Shown here: positions 12,240 to 24,465 of the stretch, one piece after another
Position numbering within the stretch: position 1 is the first letter of the stretch
Layout: each line of letters starts with the position of its first letter
Origin: Perca fluviatilis
Taxonomy: Eukaryota > Chordata > Actinopteri > Perciformes > Percidae
Assembly (NCBI RefSeq): GCF_010015445.1
Contig: NC_053119.1
Location: forward strand, 28,250,383-28,314,382
Length of the DNA: 64,000 nucleotides
Direction: 5' to 3'
Program-made: the position numbers and the translations under genes
The notes under the pieces: model-generated
Database searches by the model: none
Told to the model about the DNA's origin: nothing
The model's input: only the letters and a program-made list of their open reading frames with translations

Positions 12240-14856
12240 TCATGCTTCGCTTCTTCCCACCCAGGGAAAGAACAGCATTTTGGGTCTGCCCAGTCTGTCC
12301 TCTCAGAAGGGGGCTGAGGCGAAAAATCTGGCCAAACCCATCTGTCTAAGTTCACTTGTAAACACTTAAGCTAAAGAAAAGATCATGCAACCAGTGCGGG
12401 CAAATCAGAAAAAAACGCTGTCATGATGGAGATCTCAAATGATGACAGCATGGAAATAGTTGAAAAGTGTATGAAATGGAAGAGGGCATTAATGGGCTGA
12501 CCCCAAACAAGCCGCTGTTACTTTTGCTGAAATGATCACAGTGATGGGGATTTGTCTCACAGCACTGCACTGCACTGATGAGTGTATACACAGGCAAAAG
12601 GTCTAAGTTAATAATTACTGGGGCTCACTGTGGATGAATGAGATCATTCACTGAGGGTGGCGATGGCCCCATAATCGACCTCTCAAATTAGACTGCTATC
12701 CCTTACCTCGTTCTGCCCACACCATGCTCTCACTCTTTTGTATTCCACCGCCATCCCAAGTCACCCATTACTGAAGCCTGGGTGGCTTAATAAGAGAAAT
12801 GGAGACATCTGTGCAGAAATAATGACTACTGACAGGGACTGCAAACGACACATGGCCAGTGAGGGGGTCTCCACACCAATTTCTCACTGTGTTTGATCTT
12901 TAATTAAGAAATCCCTACAATACCAAATGGACAAAATGGTGTACATATACAGTTTATAGAAAAATCTTTACAATCTTAGTCAGAGCAATGTTAAAGAACA
13001 TTTGTATTACATTTTCTATATAAATTATATATTTATATTATATATATATACTGTATATTGTTTGTATTGCGAAGTAAATTAAAACTGAAATTACAGCAAA
13101 TATAACAGCGGCTAATACATTCATTTGTGTGACGTACATCGTTTTATTAACTGGCGGCAAAGGTTAATGAATGTGGACAAATGCATGCATTTATTAGTTT
13201 GCAGTATTATTTAAAAGACTCACATTTTGTGACAGAGGGAATTTAAAACGCGGACGTGAACACCCTTAACCTGATCATTCATCATTCCAGGTGAATATCT
13301 GCAATTACTGACAATTTCACCGTATACCTCTTGCATTTTTCCCATGCAATAAAACTGTCAAGTCCTCTCAAAAAAAAATAAGATCTGAGACATCCTTCTG
13401 TGCCCCAGATAGAATACTAAAGTAATGGAACGAGGCTGGTTTTCTCATGCTTCCTTTTTATATAGGACTATGTATGCTGCGGGCGACCAGACTGCTTCAG
13501 ATTTTCAATTTTCAGGACACATAAAACCCGGATATCTTCTTAAACAGAACAGACGCACAAAGCAAATGCTCTGTCATGTCCGGCAATATGACGGGTAATT
13601 GCAAATTGGTTGTTAAATAAACAAGCAGAACCATTGGCTTCAGCCGTGTGATAAGAGTCGGGGCAAAGTCAAGGGGACGGTTTAAAACTCGGCTGTGATA
13701 AGGAACAGGATGAATCGGCATGCAGGAGGAACGACAATAATCGCTATTAGGCTTACACAGTCTGTCAGTTATCTTGCTACTGGAGCAGTGAAGGATCTTG
13801 ACTAGTTACTGCATTTTCCTCTTCATTGAGAATATCAGAGCCGGGTTGTGAGCACACCTCATGCACATCAAATAACTACAACCTCAAATTGGATCGGATG
13901 TAACGAGAGCACTGCAACAACCAGCTCTGATGAAGATCTGGGTTTCGCTCTGAAAACAACAAGCTATAGGCCTCCATTTCGAATCACAACAAACAGTCTA
14001 ATACATTGGCTGATGGTCTGAAATGTACAGCGTATTGCATGTAGTACATGAAATTGCCTCATTAAAAAAAAATAGCGATAAAAACACGTCAGGCATTCAC
14101 AAACGATCATCTAGTCAGCGTATGTACCGATGTGTTTCCAGCTAGAAAGCAACAATATGTTGCATGTTATGGCTGAGTTACAACGCAGCAGTAATCTGCG
14201 GCGGTTCAGCTAAATAAATCAATATATGCTCTAATGTTAAAGGCATAAAAAAAAAAGTCTCATTTGTCATGGCTAACAACGTAGATGAGAGTGTGCCTCA
14301 TTGCGTGTTGGAGCCCTGCTGGAGATGTGTCCTGGGCTCATTACCATTCAAGCAGTGAATGCCTGAGTCCCTGACCCAAATTCAAGATGACACTTGTAAA
14401 AAATACACAGATTCTAAGTCAATCTGCTGCTCATATATTTTCAATGTATCGTGGTACGGTTGCCCAGAGTGTCTGGAGTCTTTAAAGGTTGTTTCGAAAG
14501 GGGAAGGAGATGGATAAGTAGGAATCAAGCCCTTGAGGATGCTATGAGGGTTGTTTGAGTGGGTTTATGGTGGGAAAAGAAACAAATCAATTGACGTAGT
14601 GGTCCTGGGGAAATAGGTCTCCAAGTCATTGATGCATCCTCAGCCTACAGCTGATAAACCCCCGGAGAACTTAGGGAGCTGCACCCAGGTCACTCTTCTG
14701 ATGGACTTAACTTTAGAAGCTTTAGAAGACATCTAGTATTCCTAGATAAACGGCCTTTCCACGCGACATTCAAAACTTGTGCATTGCTAACACCACTATT
14801 CAAAACACAATGTTTGCACAGCTCGTGGATCTGCAGTTAGTTCATACATACACCAC

Positions 14857-14874
14857 ATATATATATATATATAT
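14857..14874. repeat. (AT)n microsatellite
   Basis: Nine AT units after CACC, followed by GTATAATATAATTA. Confidence 0.9.
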
Positions 14875-17800
14875 GTATAATATAATTAAACAAGAGCAGG
14901 GTAATCTAAAAGAAATGTATTTTGCTCTCAGAAGACTATGATGATATTCTCTAAGCCTCCTCAGCAAAGCCGGAGGTGGGTACTGACTGGGAAACATTGA
15001 TTTTACTGTAATTTGCCTCAAGGTGTCACAGAAAATGCTGAGTAGTTGAACTAGCAAGCTGTTCCAACATTCTACATTAATTCACTACCTAGGTGCAGAT
15101 TAGCATTGATTGGTCTTCCTGGGCTGAAAAGAGAAGGTGAGAAAGAGATAGCAGTTTGTAGTCACTCCTGCAGCACAAGGACACAAGCCAGTCTTAAAAC
15201 GTTTTTCCATCTAGGACATGTGAAAGCTCATGTTTCGCTGCACCGTTATTGAATAAAAACGTGTTGCGGACCACGAACTGAAATAAAGTGGGAATTGTTA
15301 TGTATCACTGAAAATGACTAACAAAGCAATATTAAGGTAATGCACATTCAGAGATATTTGTCACAGACAGACTGCAAAAATGGGCTTGCAGCTATATACT
15401 AAATACCTACCTAGGTCCACAGGCGCTACAAAGTGTCACTACATGATGGGTGAAACGCCCGAAGGCAGATGAAAAGATACAACTGTCACACTCATTTTCT
15501 AACATGGATTTAGCACACAGTTTACTTGATGATAACAATCAATTTGCACCAAATTGAATTCCATTGTAAAAAATGTGAAATTGCCCTCAGCTGTGAGGCT
15601 GCACAGAAAAGCTTGTGTTTGTGGACATTTTTCCCAATAGCCTCTGAGTGGATGCCTTGCTTGGGCTGTTTGCAAATATATACAAAGAATACCCAAAAGA
15701 ATGGATGAGACCTTTTTTGATCAATAACCCTAATGCATGACCTACAGTGTGAGGATATTTTCTGCTTTTCTATTCAGCAATATCAACATCGACCACACAA
15801 CAACTGATGCTGCCTTCTCTATTGGCACGTAGTCCATAGTCATTACAAAAGATCCTGCTTATGTATCCAGAACTAATGACACTCTATTTTCCCCCTTTTT
15901 CTCCCATTCTTTGTAATCTGAACTCTTCTGGTCTATATTTAGAAAAGCAAGATCTCTGTTGCACATGCTGGAGCAAAAGAAAGATGTGTTGTGATGAGAT
16001 ATTTTACAAACTAACACCTTGACAGTTGGCCACTGTGAATTTGACATCTGCCAATAAGGAGACTTTCAGATGACAGATAGACAGTAGATACAGGTGTCCC
16101 TATGCTCCATCTGCACTTCTGAATCTAACGAGAGGGACGATGGTGTATAATGTGTAAAACGGAGGGAACAAAGAATGAACGGCATGTACCAAAAACTGAG
16201 GTTTTCTATGTACTGTAAGTCCTGGAGCTGCATGCAGCAGTAACTGTTATTTCATCTGTTCTCAGGTTGTTCACCTGTCACTACAAGTCATTGCCACATA
16301 GCTGACACAGTAGCAACTGGGCTAAAAACTGCACCTGCAGCCCTGTTGCTTAATGCTAACTTCGTAGCAAACATCAAACTTTAAGGGATTTATATGACTT
16401 TTGTAGTTATCAAGTCGTTGCCTACCTATGCGAACCTCCAGTTCCCATGCTCTATTACCTCAACCCCTTAGAGTGAAACATTGCAGATGCGTATCCCATT
16501 TGATCTGCAACATGAGCTAATGAGCTCAGTGGCACCGCACAACACGGGCTGGGAAATCGAAGCAGCCAGAGAGACGTGTAAATTAGAGTGATCTCCCCAG
16601 ACGATCTGCCGGACAAAGGCAGGCATGTGGAGATATTTACCAAGCAGGTAAGCCAGTCTGAATCAAGGCCCAGCGATCTATGGGGGATGCTAATTATAAG
16701 AATTCAAATGATTAAAATGCATATACATACATACAGTGATGTTCTCTGTGTAAATGTTGCAGAAAAATGAAAAGACCTGCTCACAGGCTAGACAGTGTGG
16801 CAACTATGTAGTCATGAAATGGGAGCACATTATATACAGTAGTACAAACGCTTGATATGGATTATTCTGAGGATAATCTGTGACTGCTTCTATTGACCAC
16901 TGATTAAATCCACCGACTATCCTATCCCATCACAGTTGGAGGCGTAAAATTTAGGCGGACAGACTGGCTGAGGTTGATGCTTCATTCTGCCATTTCAAAC
17001 TGAAATCCAATTCAACAGCCCGCCTTTCATGGTGGATTGACGGAATTAAATGCATGTGACAGCACAGCATATACAGCTTGTTTCATCATCCTGCAGAGCG
17101 CACTCAACCCTCATCTATTTCCCTGTGCCCCAATCCTTGTTTCACCTGGCAGTGACTGATGAAGTTCAGCTGGGCCTCTTTTGAAAAGGGAAAAGGAGAA
17201 GAAGAAGAAAAAAAGAAAGGTTTGTTAGAATGCGCGCCATAAAAGATGACTGAACTTTACATGTGCCGATATGGAGAATGTGAAACGGGCAAATTGCTTC
17301 AGTACCTTGGATCAAAAATCCCAGGGAGGGGAAAGGGACAGCTTGTGTCAAATACTTTATGGAATTCCACTCAACCAGACGCTGACGTTTGACACACACT
17401 TCTTACAAAACACCTTGAGTCTGTTGATAGCTCTACTCTTTGTAGCATCAGAGCACGGGTACATTTGAAACCTCAAACGTCAAATACAGTGATTAAATCG
17501 ATAGGGAAACTAATCTGTTGCCTCGAACCAAATGGTTTCGAAATCCCGCAGCAATCCCCCAAGTAAGCACCGGAATTCATGAATGCTAAACACATTTGGT
17601 TTTCTCTGCCCTGACAAAGGAGTGCCTTTGATACTACCACCCCTCATATACTTGTAGGACAAGACTGCTGAGCTAACGCTTTTCTTTCAATTATGAATAT
17701 CAAATGAGGCTTCAGCTTTTGATATGGCACGATAATGGCAAAGCTGGGATGGGCCCATTTAGCTACCGTACAACCTACAGTATCTCTAACGAAGGGAATG

Positions 17801-19069
17801 AGCTTGTGTTTTGGCAGAATAAGTCCGGGTGTAGTCTTTTCAGGCCTTTTTTGGTTTTCAAAAGGTGTTCAGTATCACTGGACAAGATAAATAAGTGCAG
17901 CAGTGGACAGTAAATTGAATCTTGAATGGAAGCGAGCACAGAGGACACAGTGCAGAGTAATCCTTGCTCCCAGCAAGAACACCAACACTGATATGCTCAC
18001 AAGGCTGAAACCAATAGGACTCAACACCAACCAGCGCTGGTCAAACAGTCACTGTATGTGTGTGAGAGGACAAAGACGCCCCCCCCCACCCCCCCCGACT
18101 TAACAACACATTGTCACAGCACAAAAGCAATTTGCTTTAATGATCGTTGGCTTTAGCATAGAGCTGTCCAAAGGAGTTGTGCTCTCAATCCTAACGCACC
18201 ACCCAATACTGCTCTAATCTGCCCGAAACCCCCTCAGCTCAGACCCTTCTAATCCCTTATAAGAAAGAGGAGCCAGATGGTCATGAACAACTGCTGAGGG
18301 GCCTGAGGATGAGCACATGTATGGAGATGCCTGGAGTGCCTGCCGCTGTTTACCTTGTGCTTCAAGTTACCGCTGTAAAGAAAGCGTACTTCCAAGAATG
18401 GCTGTGTGTGCGTGTGTGCGTGTGCAGCAAGTGTGCTCGTGCACGCGCGCACAGTCAGGAAGAAGGGACCCCTAGTGTACCTGGTGTCGGGTTACTGCAG
18501 CGCATCATTCCCCCTTCAGTCCTGAGATGAGATGTAAGAGCGTCAAAGGCAAACCTCCCTACCAGCTGCAGTAACCTTGTGATTCCTGGAGTGTCAGAGG
18601 TAGAGCACTTCAGTCCCAGGGGTGTCAAGATACAACATGCCTCTCACCCTCCCTCCCTATGTCACAGAGTGCTCAGGCACCCCGTCCCGACCCCTCACTG
18701 ACGAGCGAACCCTTTATTCCCAGCTCTGCTAACCTTCTTCTTGGTGCACTGCTGCCCCAGAATCCAGAAAGCCAGTCAGCCAGCCGTCAATGAGCCTCGC
18801 GCTGCCGCTGTCGCTGATGGGACAGACCCACCATCCACTTAATGCATCCTAACCCCCTCATCACCCCACTCTTGGGGGCACAGATTAAACTGCCATTAAA
18901 ATGATCTACTGGTGGGAGGAGAACAAGAGTATCAATCTGCGGGAATAGAAGGGAAAATGCATGGTGGGTGTTCATTAAGTGAACATAACCAGAGTAAAAA
19001 TTCAATTATTTCACAGCAGGGGATGCACTGCGCTGGGGAAAGTCTATAGCCACTTACGGTCCCTATGCG

Positions 19070-19071
<2 letters not shown>

Positions 19072-19159
<88 letters not shown>
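19072..19159. repeat. (CA)n microsatellite, long
   Basis: About 44 uninterrupted CA units between GCGCT and ACAGGG. Long pure arrays of this kind are typical of teleost introns and are usually polymorphic. Confidence 0.98.
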
Positions 19160-19160
<1 letters not shown>

Positions 19161-20691
19161 CAGGGTGTTTTGCACACTTTCAGGATAGTTGTAATGCTTT
19201 TCCATGGAAGCTAGGCTGCACATGAATCGGAGGCCACCAGCCTTGAAATCCAAAGCCTCTTTTCCCCCTTCCCCTATTAGTGGTGTGCCGGTTATTAGTA
19301 GAAGGTTTTGCCACTGAAAAGGGTTAAGTACAAATTGAGCCTGGAAAGAACCTAGGAGGAAAACTCCTTCACACAAATCCCCTGTGACTGCCCTTCAAGA
19401 AGATAGCGGATACTTATTGACCTCATGAACTCTGCCAAAGGTTAACCTATAACAGCGTACTGAGGTAGCTTCTGAGCTATTGAACGAGCCAAGCAGGCCA
19501 GACATGACGTACATAACTGATGGTCAGTTAATGTCGATTCTAATATGGCCTTGGGCTCTCATGTTTCACTCGTAGCTCGATAAGCTGTCGTAATGATGAG
19601 CAGTCGTAATCATCGATTGATGATTTAATCACCATTCTGAATTTAAAGGATCAAGAATATCTACCTTATTTACTGAGGTAGTGCTATATAAAAAAGAAGC
19701 TTTCAGTAACAGAAAACATGCGTGATTATTAGCTGCAGATCGATCATTTTTGTTGCCGTCGATGCAATCGATTTAGAAAATGCTTAAAAGTTTCCTCCCT
19801 ATCTAAAAAAGTAGGTACGTCAAGACCTGAGCACTTACTTGCACTGTATACATAGTGAATGAGTTCAAAAGAGGTGCTCACATCAAGGTAACTCAATGTC
19901 TGCATTAATGAATCCAACATCAGCTAATCATTCCCTTAAACAAACATCAAGGCAAGTCGCTCTGAAGAGCCCCTGAGCCATTTGTAAGTCTTTGCCAACC
20001 GCTCTCGCCAGTGCTTGTGCGGACTGGCTAATGATATGGGAATGATATGGAGACACTGTCAGGAAGCAGCAGAGACGTCCACAGCTTCAGGCCACAGAGC
20101 CTGGCCACGAGCACTGCTGTCCGTTTTGGTATATGGAGCAGACAATGGGATGGATCTTGGCTTGTGTAGTGCATGTGTACGTGTGTGTGTTTCCAATGCT
20201 GGCCTGATCACAGCTGGGCTCAAGCTAATGCTCACTCTGCTTCCACCAACATGCCCCAGTTAGCAGGGCTCACAACCCAGTGACATGATGGTTGGTAGAG
20301 TCCCCAGTGTTGGGGTGTTTTTAAGCTTCACTGCATCCACACAACAGACCTGGCCCCATAACCTATAAGCCCTCTAATCCATTCTGTAAGCATTCAAGGG
20401 ATGCCCACTTTTACAACAAATGCCCATGCATGGGCACACAGCAGAGTCTGCCACACGCTGGCCAGGTTTCTCTCGGTTAATCTATTTGTGAGTTCATTTG
20501 GCACATACAGCACCATCACATTGATTTTTTTCTTATTATTATTATTGATTAATTGGCCTACTACAAATATTGATTATTACAACAATTTGTAAATTAGACA
20601 AATTAAGGCAAATGTCCTGGTGCGGCAATTTTGAAAACAACTTAAAATTTTCTCCATTATTGATTATAGAAGACATGTAATTAAAAAAGAG

Positions 20692-20731
20692 AATTCATTC
20701 ATTCATTCATGCATTCATTCACTCATTCATT
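20692..20731. repeat. (ATTC)n tetranucleotide repeat
   Basis: About ten ATTC units with two single-base interruptions (GCATTC and ACTC). Confidence 0.92.
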
Positions 20732-21409
20732 TAAACCTTTATTTGAGCCTTGAAAATCATTGATTTCCCTCATTTGCAAGAGCACAATGCTCAGTTAAAA
20801 CAACTGCACACTGATTCAAAGTGGCTTGAGATCATTGTCTTGAATTGTCCAGGGCTATGGAGAGTGTCGATTTTAAGTGTTGCAAATACTTCCATGTGTT
20901 TAGCGCACAAAAACTAAAGGCAGATTTTTCAAGTTCCGAAATAAACTCGCTGGACTTAGAATGAGTTTGGTATGGTCCCGTTGTCCAGTCCGGCATTTAT
21001 GTTACATAGAGTGGTCAACGCCCATGTTCACTGTAAATCACATAACCATCTGAATGAGCGACCGCAATAAACCCACAACAATCCAACCTTCCCACCAGTC
21101 ACATTCAAAAGAAGACCTGGTGCAATGCCACTTACTCTGTCATGATATCCAGGAATAGCAACATGCACGGGGAGAAACAGGCATAAACAGCCTGATGTAA
21201 TAATTCGAAACACATGATTGCAATGGCAACCATCACTTTGCCACAATGTTTCCTGATTAACATTTTAAGAAACTTGTGACACACTAAGCCTTCAAAATTT
21301 GCGAACCCAGATACGGATAATGATCAGTCATCAGACATTTGTATAATTCTCATCAACTAAAACACAGTGAACAAGTGTGATGAAAAACCATAAAAAATAA
21401 AATATTGAG

Positions 21410-21417
21410 CCACTTAC
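21410..21417 (-). other. Splice donor of the tspan9 first coding exon
   Basis: The codon TGG is followed by GTAAGTGG on the minus strand. The change from tetraspanin sequence to unrelated codons occurs exactly at this GT, so the residues after W21 in the open frame are intronic. Confidence 0.85.
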
Positions 21418-21480
21418 CCAGAAGATGAGATTGAAGATGAACATCATATACTTCAAGCAGCAGAGGCAGCCTCTTGCCAT
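21418..21480 (-). CDS. tspan9: Tetraspanin-9, first canonical coding exon (partial gene)
   Basis: The 21 codons read MARGCLCCLKYMM followed by FIFNLIFW. This matches the start of vertebrate tetraspanin-9: a short cytoplasmic N-terminus with a juxtamembrane cysteine cluster (C5, C7, C8; such cysteines are palmitoylated in tetraspanins), then the first half of transmembrane helix 1. The exon ends on a complete TGG codon and is followed on the minus strand by GTAAGT, a near-consensus donor, so the intron is phase 0. The ATG has a strong context (A at -3, G at +4). The tetraspanin family organises membrane microdomains through four helices and a CCG-containing large loop; those parts are not in the window and should lie at coordinates below 1. 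TSPAN4 is the closest alternative, but its N-terminus reads MARACLQ and fits worse. Which of the duplicated fish copies (a or b) this is cannot be decided here. Confidence 0.9.
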
Positions 21481-21786
21481 GTTGCACTTCTTGAATTCTA
21501 AAAGGAAGACAAATGATAGATCCAGGTAAAAGACCACGTATTTGCTGCCTTTGGGTGAGCTGTACTTGTTGGTGGTCTTGTCTCCTGCGCTGGCGTCAGC
21601 TGCCGCTGCAGCCTGCCCCTGCTGTGCGTTTTTGCGCGGCCCCGTGGAGCCGTAGAATGCGCCGGCAGTGAAGCCGCGGCCACCAAACGGGCGGCCAGAC
21701 GTGGACGCTTGGGCAAAATCTGAGTCACGGCTATCTACGGAAGGGCTACGGTGAATAGCTGACTCCTCACTGCTGGACTTCTCCAT
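21481..21786 (-). CDS. In-frame 102-codon upstream extension of the tspan9 exon (alternative N-terminus or leader)
   Basis: The reading frame of the tspan9 exon stays open upstream to an ATG at 21786, which has a strong start context (A at -3, G at +4). An in-frame TAG lies two codons before it (21790-21792), so this is the furthest possible start. The extra 102 residues begin MEKSSSEESAIHRSPSVDSR, are rich in Ser, Gly and Ala, contain a GRPFGGRGF stretch and an AAAAA run, and end in a hydrophobic segment (KYVVFYLDLSFVFLLEF) just before MARG. A credible acceptor, pyrimidine-rich and ending TTTTAG, occurs at 21498-21499. Transcripts from a more distal promoter could therefore join there and leave 17 bases of leader before MARG, in which case the hydrophobic segment is simply the translated polypyrimidine tract. 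Canonical TSPAN9 begins at MARG, so I treat the extension as possible, not established. Confidence 0.4.
21498..21515 (-). other. Candidate splice acceptor upstream of the tspan9 start codon
   Basis: On the minus strand the sequence TTTGTCTTCCTTTTAG precedes AATTCAAG and then the MARG start codon. The tract is almost pure pyrimidine and ends in TAG, a good acceptor. If it is used, the coding exon is 21418-21497 and carries a 17-base 5' leader. This fits the mammalian gene, where non-coding 5' exons lie far upstream. Confidence 0.6.
21540..21730 (-). promoter_or_regulatory. CpG-rich patch at the tspan9 leader
   Basis: This stretch is clearly richer in GC and CpG than its AT-rich surroundings (repeated GCG, CGG and CGC, including GCGCGGC and GCCGCGGCC). 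It overlaps the in-frame extension. CpG patches often mark vertebrate promoters, so transcription may start close upstream. It could also simply reflect GC-rich coding sequence. Confidence 0.35.
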
Positions 21787-22576
21787 GCTCTAGGGCTGCA
21801 GCTGCTGATGAAGGGCTCCCTGACGCACAGTCTACCATAGTCTCAGGGATGACAGGACAGAACAACACGAGTCTCCACTGCTTTGCACACCGAAGCAAAA
21901 AATAAAAAAAAATAAAAAAAGATAAAAGCCTCACAGAAACACAACTACATCCACCTCAAAGCACACAGTTGGGTAAGAAAGTCTTCAGCACAGAAGTGAG
22001 TGGAACTGCACGTATCAGGCGCCTCTGCAGGCTTAAGTGTATTTTGCTTGCTGCTGCTGTCTTGCTGTGATAGTCCTGAAGTTGCTGTGCAGGAGAGTCC
22101 TATGAGGAGCATTACCATCGCCTTTGCACTTTCTTTCCTGGGGAAGAAGTTACAGTACCTCTGTCCACTCTTAATATCACTCTCCTTCTGTGCTGCTTAC
22201 TGCTGCCAGGCTGTTCCAGTGGGAGAGAGACCCCCGGGTGAGCCTCAGCTGCTCCAATTCCACGTTCTCTTGCTGACCTGGTAACTTTTCTCCCGTCCAC
22301 TCTCCACTGCTCTGATCCTTCCCTGTCCACCTCTCCTCAGCATGCTCTGATGCGCTCTCTCTTCCTTCACTCTACCTCTCTCTCTCTCTCTGTCTGTCTC
22401 TTTCTAAGTGTGCCTGTCTTCTCTAGTGTACCATTCTGTGCTCAGCGGCTCAGTCCTCCGCACTGCCAGCGCTCTGCTCTCCCAATCGCAGGGCTCTGGC
22501 TGATGCGCTATTATCGGCAGACGCAATTTACGGGCATTCCCTATCTCTCAACAAGAGCACTGCCCTCCTTCCCCAA

Positions 22577-22629
<53 letters not shown>

Positions 22630-22760
22630 TCAGCCCCTCCCCGCTGCTGAGCAGACAGCCAATGCAGCAGCTGCAGCCAGACCCGAGCTCCTCCTCTCCG
22701 CTCCCCGTGTCTTTAATAAGCCCATCACCACTTTGACTATACATGTTCAGCAATTTCATC
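21787..22760 (-). promoter_or_regulatory. Candidate proximal promoter / 5' flank of tspan9
   Basis: This is the stretch directly upstream of the extended ATG. It includes an A/T homopolymer-rich segment at 21897-21930, a short CT-rich run at 22375-22402 and a long CT array at 22579-22625, which reads as GA repeats in the sense of the gene. GA arrays in promoters can be nucleosome-poor and can form triplex DNA. No convincing TATA box or transcription start was identified, so the assignment rests on position only. Confidence 0.3.
22579..22625. repeat. (CT)n microsatellite upstream of tspan9
   Basis: About 23 CT units. It lies about 0.8 kb upstream of the extended ATG and reads as GA repeats in the direction of the gene. 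Confidence 0.98.
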
Positions 22761-22882
22761 TTTGCTGTAAGGGGAATTGAGAGGCCACAGATGAGTTTAA
22801 GAATATAAAAATTAAATGTCAGGTAATTGTAAATGAGTAGAGGTTGTGTTTGGAGAAGCAGTGTTAGGTGTGTCTGTGTCTG

Positions 22883-22883
<1 letters not shown>

Positions 22884-22915
<32 letters not shown>
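22884..22915. repeat. (GT)n microsatellite
   Basis: Sixteen GT units preceded by imperfect TGTCTGTGTCTG sequence. Confidence 0.96.
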
Positions 22916-22917
<2 letters not shown>

Positions 22918-23989
22918 ATGGAAATAATTGCTGGCAGGCTCTTTTGCATGCAAAGAGCTTTCACTGTGAGATGACACATCAGCACCTGCGATTTCACACA
23001 TGCCAGTATAGCTTCTCACATTGTTTTAATTTGTAGTCCGTAATTTTTTTTTGTGATGAATGTTGCCAGAAATAAACCACAGCGGGTGATCCATCATATA
23101 TTTTTGAAAACCAGCCTGAAACTAAGGCGACTATCACCGGAGTGATTACTGCATCTGTTCTGGGTGGTGGCGACAGTACTGAGCTGCAGTTTGGTCTCGC
23201 CGTTGCTCTGCGTGATTCATCACTGCACTGCCCACATCCATGTAAGGGGGACCCAATTAACTGGCAACGTCCAGGCTTTGGAATTATGGCACCATCTAAA
23301 CCACGGAAAGGGGATAGTGGCTTTAAGATGCTGAACGCTCTCCGAGGCAAAGCCAGGGTCAAACACTGAACAGCCCTGCTGATTCACACGCTAAGCTGAC
23401 GAGATATTACAGAGCTTTGACCTTAAATTGACCCATCTCCCCAAACATCTACATGTGCATACCATCAGAGAACAAAGGCTAACTGGTAAAGGATCCTTAA
23501 GGTAGCGACTGTGCGGGTTGCAACTGTCAAATTTAAATAAAAGAGGTTCGTCTGAGCTTAATTTTAAATTCAGGTGACAGGATAAATTGGAATAACAATT
23601 TAAATTCCCTTATTGTCTCCCAGAGTAAACTTTTTCTCCAGGACTGTCAAGCTAAATCCGGTCTACCACTCGATTGGGCATTGTTCTGCCTTGGTAATGG
23701 TCTCCTGTCAGCTGAGTGCCGCTAATGGCTCAGCCTCCAGACAGATGGAGAGAGAGTTTCAACTGAATGGTCTTAAAGGTAAACCCAGTAATACCCAATC
23801 GACGAAGACAAGCTAATCCAATCCTCTCTTGTTTCACTATTGTAGAGTAAAAAAGAGAAATTATAGAAGGTCAGGTTTCAGCAATTGGTTAAGGTTGCAA
23901 TTTAACGGCACATCAAAAAGTATGAAGGTTTAAAAATGACAAAATATCAAAACCATTGCATATTAAATAATATTTACACCTGGGTCCCG

Positions 23990-24465
23990 CAGTATCGGTT
24001 AAAAATGAATTGTTGATACCATTCTCATGTCTGTACGCTAAATATAAAAATAACAGAGAGCAGCCGGTTAGCTTAGCTTGGCATCAAGACTGGAAACAGG
24101 GTAAAACGGCTAGCCAGGCTCTGTCCCATGGTAAAAATAAATCTACCTACCAGTACCAGGTCACAGACACAAAATATTTCAGCACATAACTCCTGCAAAA
24201 CCACAAATTTTGGATTTAACAAATGAGATACAACAAGCTTTAGCGGAGCCTGTAGGTGGAATTTGTTAACCTCTGGGAAGAGCAAGGCTAGCTGTTGGCC
24301 TACGTTTCCACTCTTTATGCCAAGCTAAGCTAACCAGCTGCTCACTGTACCCTTATATTTACCATACAGACATGAAAGTGCTATCAATCCTTTCAACTAT
24401 ACTCTCCACAAGAAAGCCAACAAGCGAATTTCCCCAAATGTCAAAAACTATTGCTTTAAGTGAAC
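23990..24465. mobile_element. Non-autonomous foldback-type DNA transposon
   Basis: The inner arms are a perfect 19-bp inverted repeat: GGTTAGCTTAGCTTGGCAT at 24066-24084 and its reverse complement at 24317-24335. Outside these, TCATGTCTGTACGCTAAATA on the left mirrors the TTTACCATACAGACATGAAA region on the right, so the symmetry continues outward for tens of bases. No transposase is present. The sequence matches from memory a very common teleost repeat (AGCTTAGCATAAAGACTGGA type). The outer limits are approximate. Confidence 0.65.

Larger units (their letters stand above)
9355..21409. other. Intronic non-coding stretch with microsatellites only
   Basis: No exon, RNA gene or complete transposon was recognised. 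The contents are mostly unique AT-leaning sequence with the separately listed TG, GA, AT, ATTC and CA arrays. The segment from about 12.4 to 14.8 kb is notably free of repeats and could hold conserved regulatory DNA, but that needs cross-species alignment. Confidence 0.45.
1..21417 (-). other. Probable first large coding-region intron of tspan9
   Basis: No further tetraspanin exon was recognised on the minus strand. In particular I found nothing like the GVGIWL / PSFPSLSAANL / GCLGAIKENKCLLL segment that the next exon should encode. I infer that this is intron, as in mammals where TSPAN9 introns are very long. The open frames in it are short, show no family resemblance and often follow microsatellites. 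A small exon could have been missed by eye. Confidence 0.6.

Noticed and set aside
11862..12317. A 151-codon open frame on the plus strand.
   Set aside because: Its length comes from a GA microsatellite (Arg-Glu run) and a CCCT repeat (Pro-Ser run). There is no domain and no splice context.
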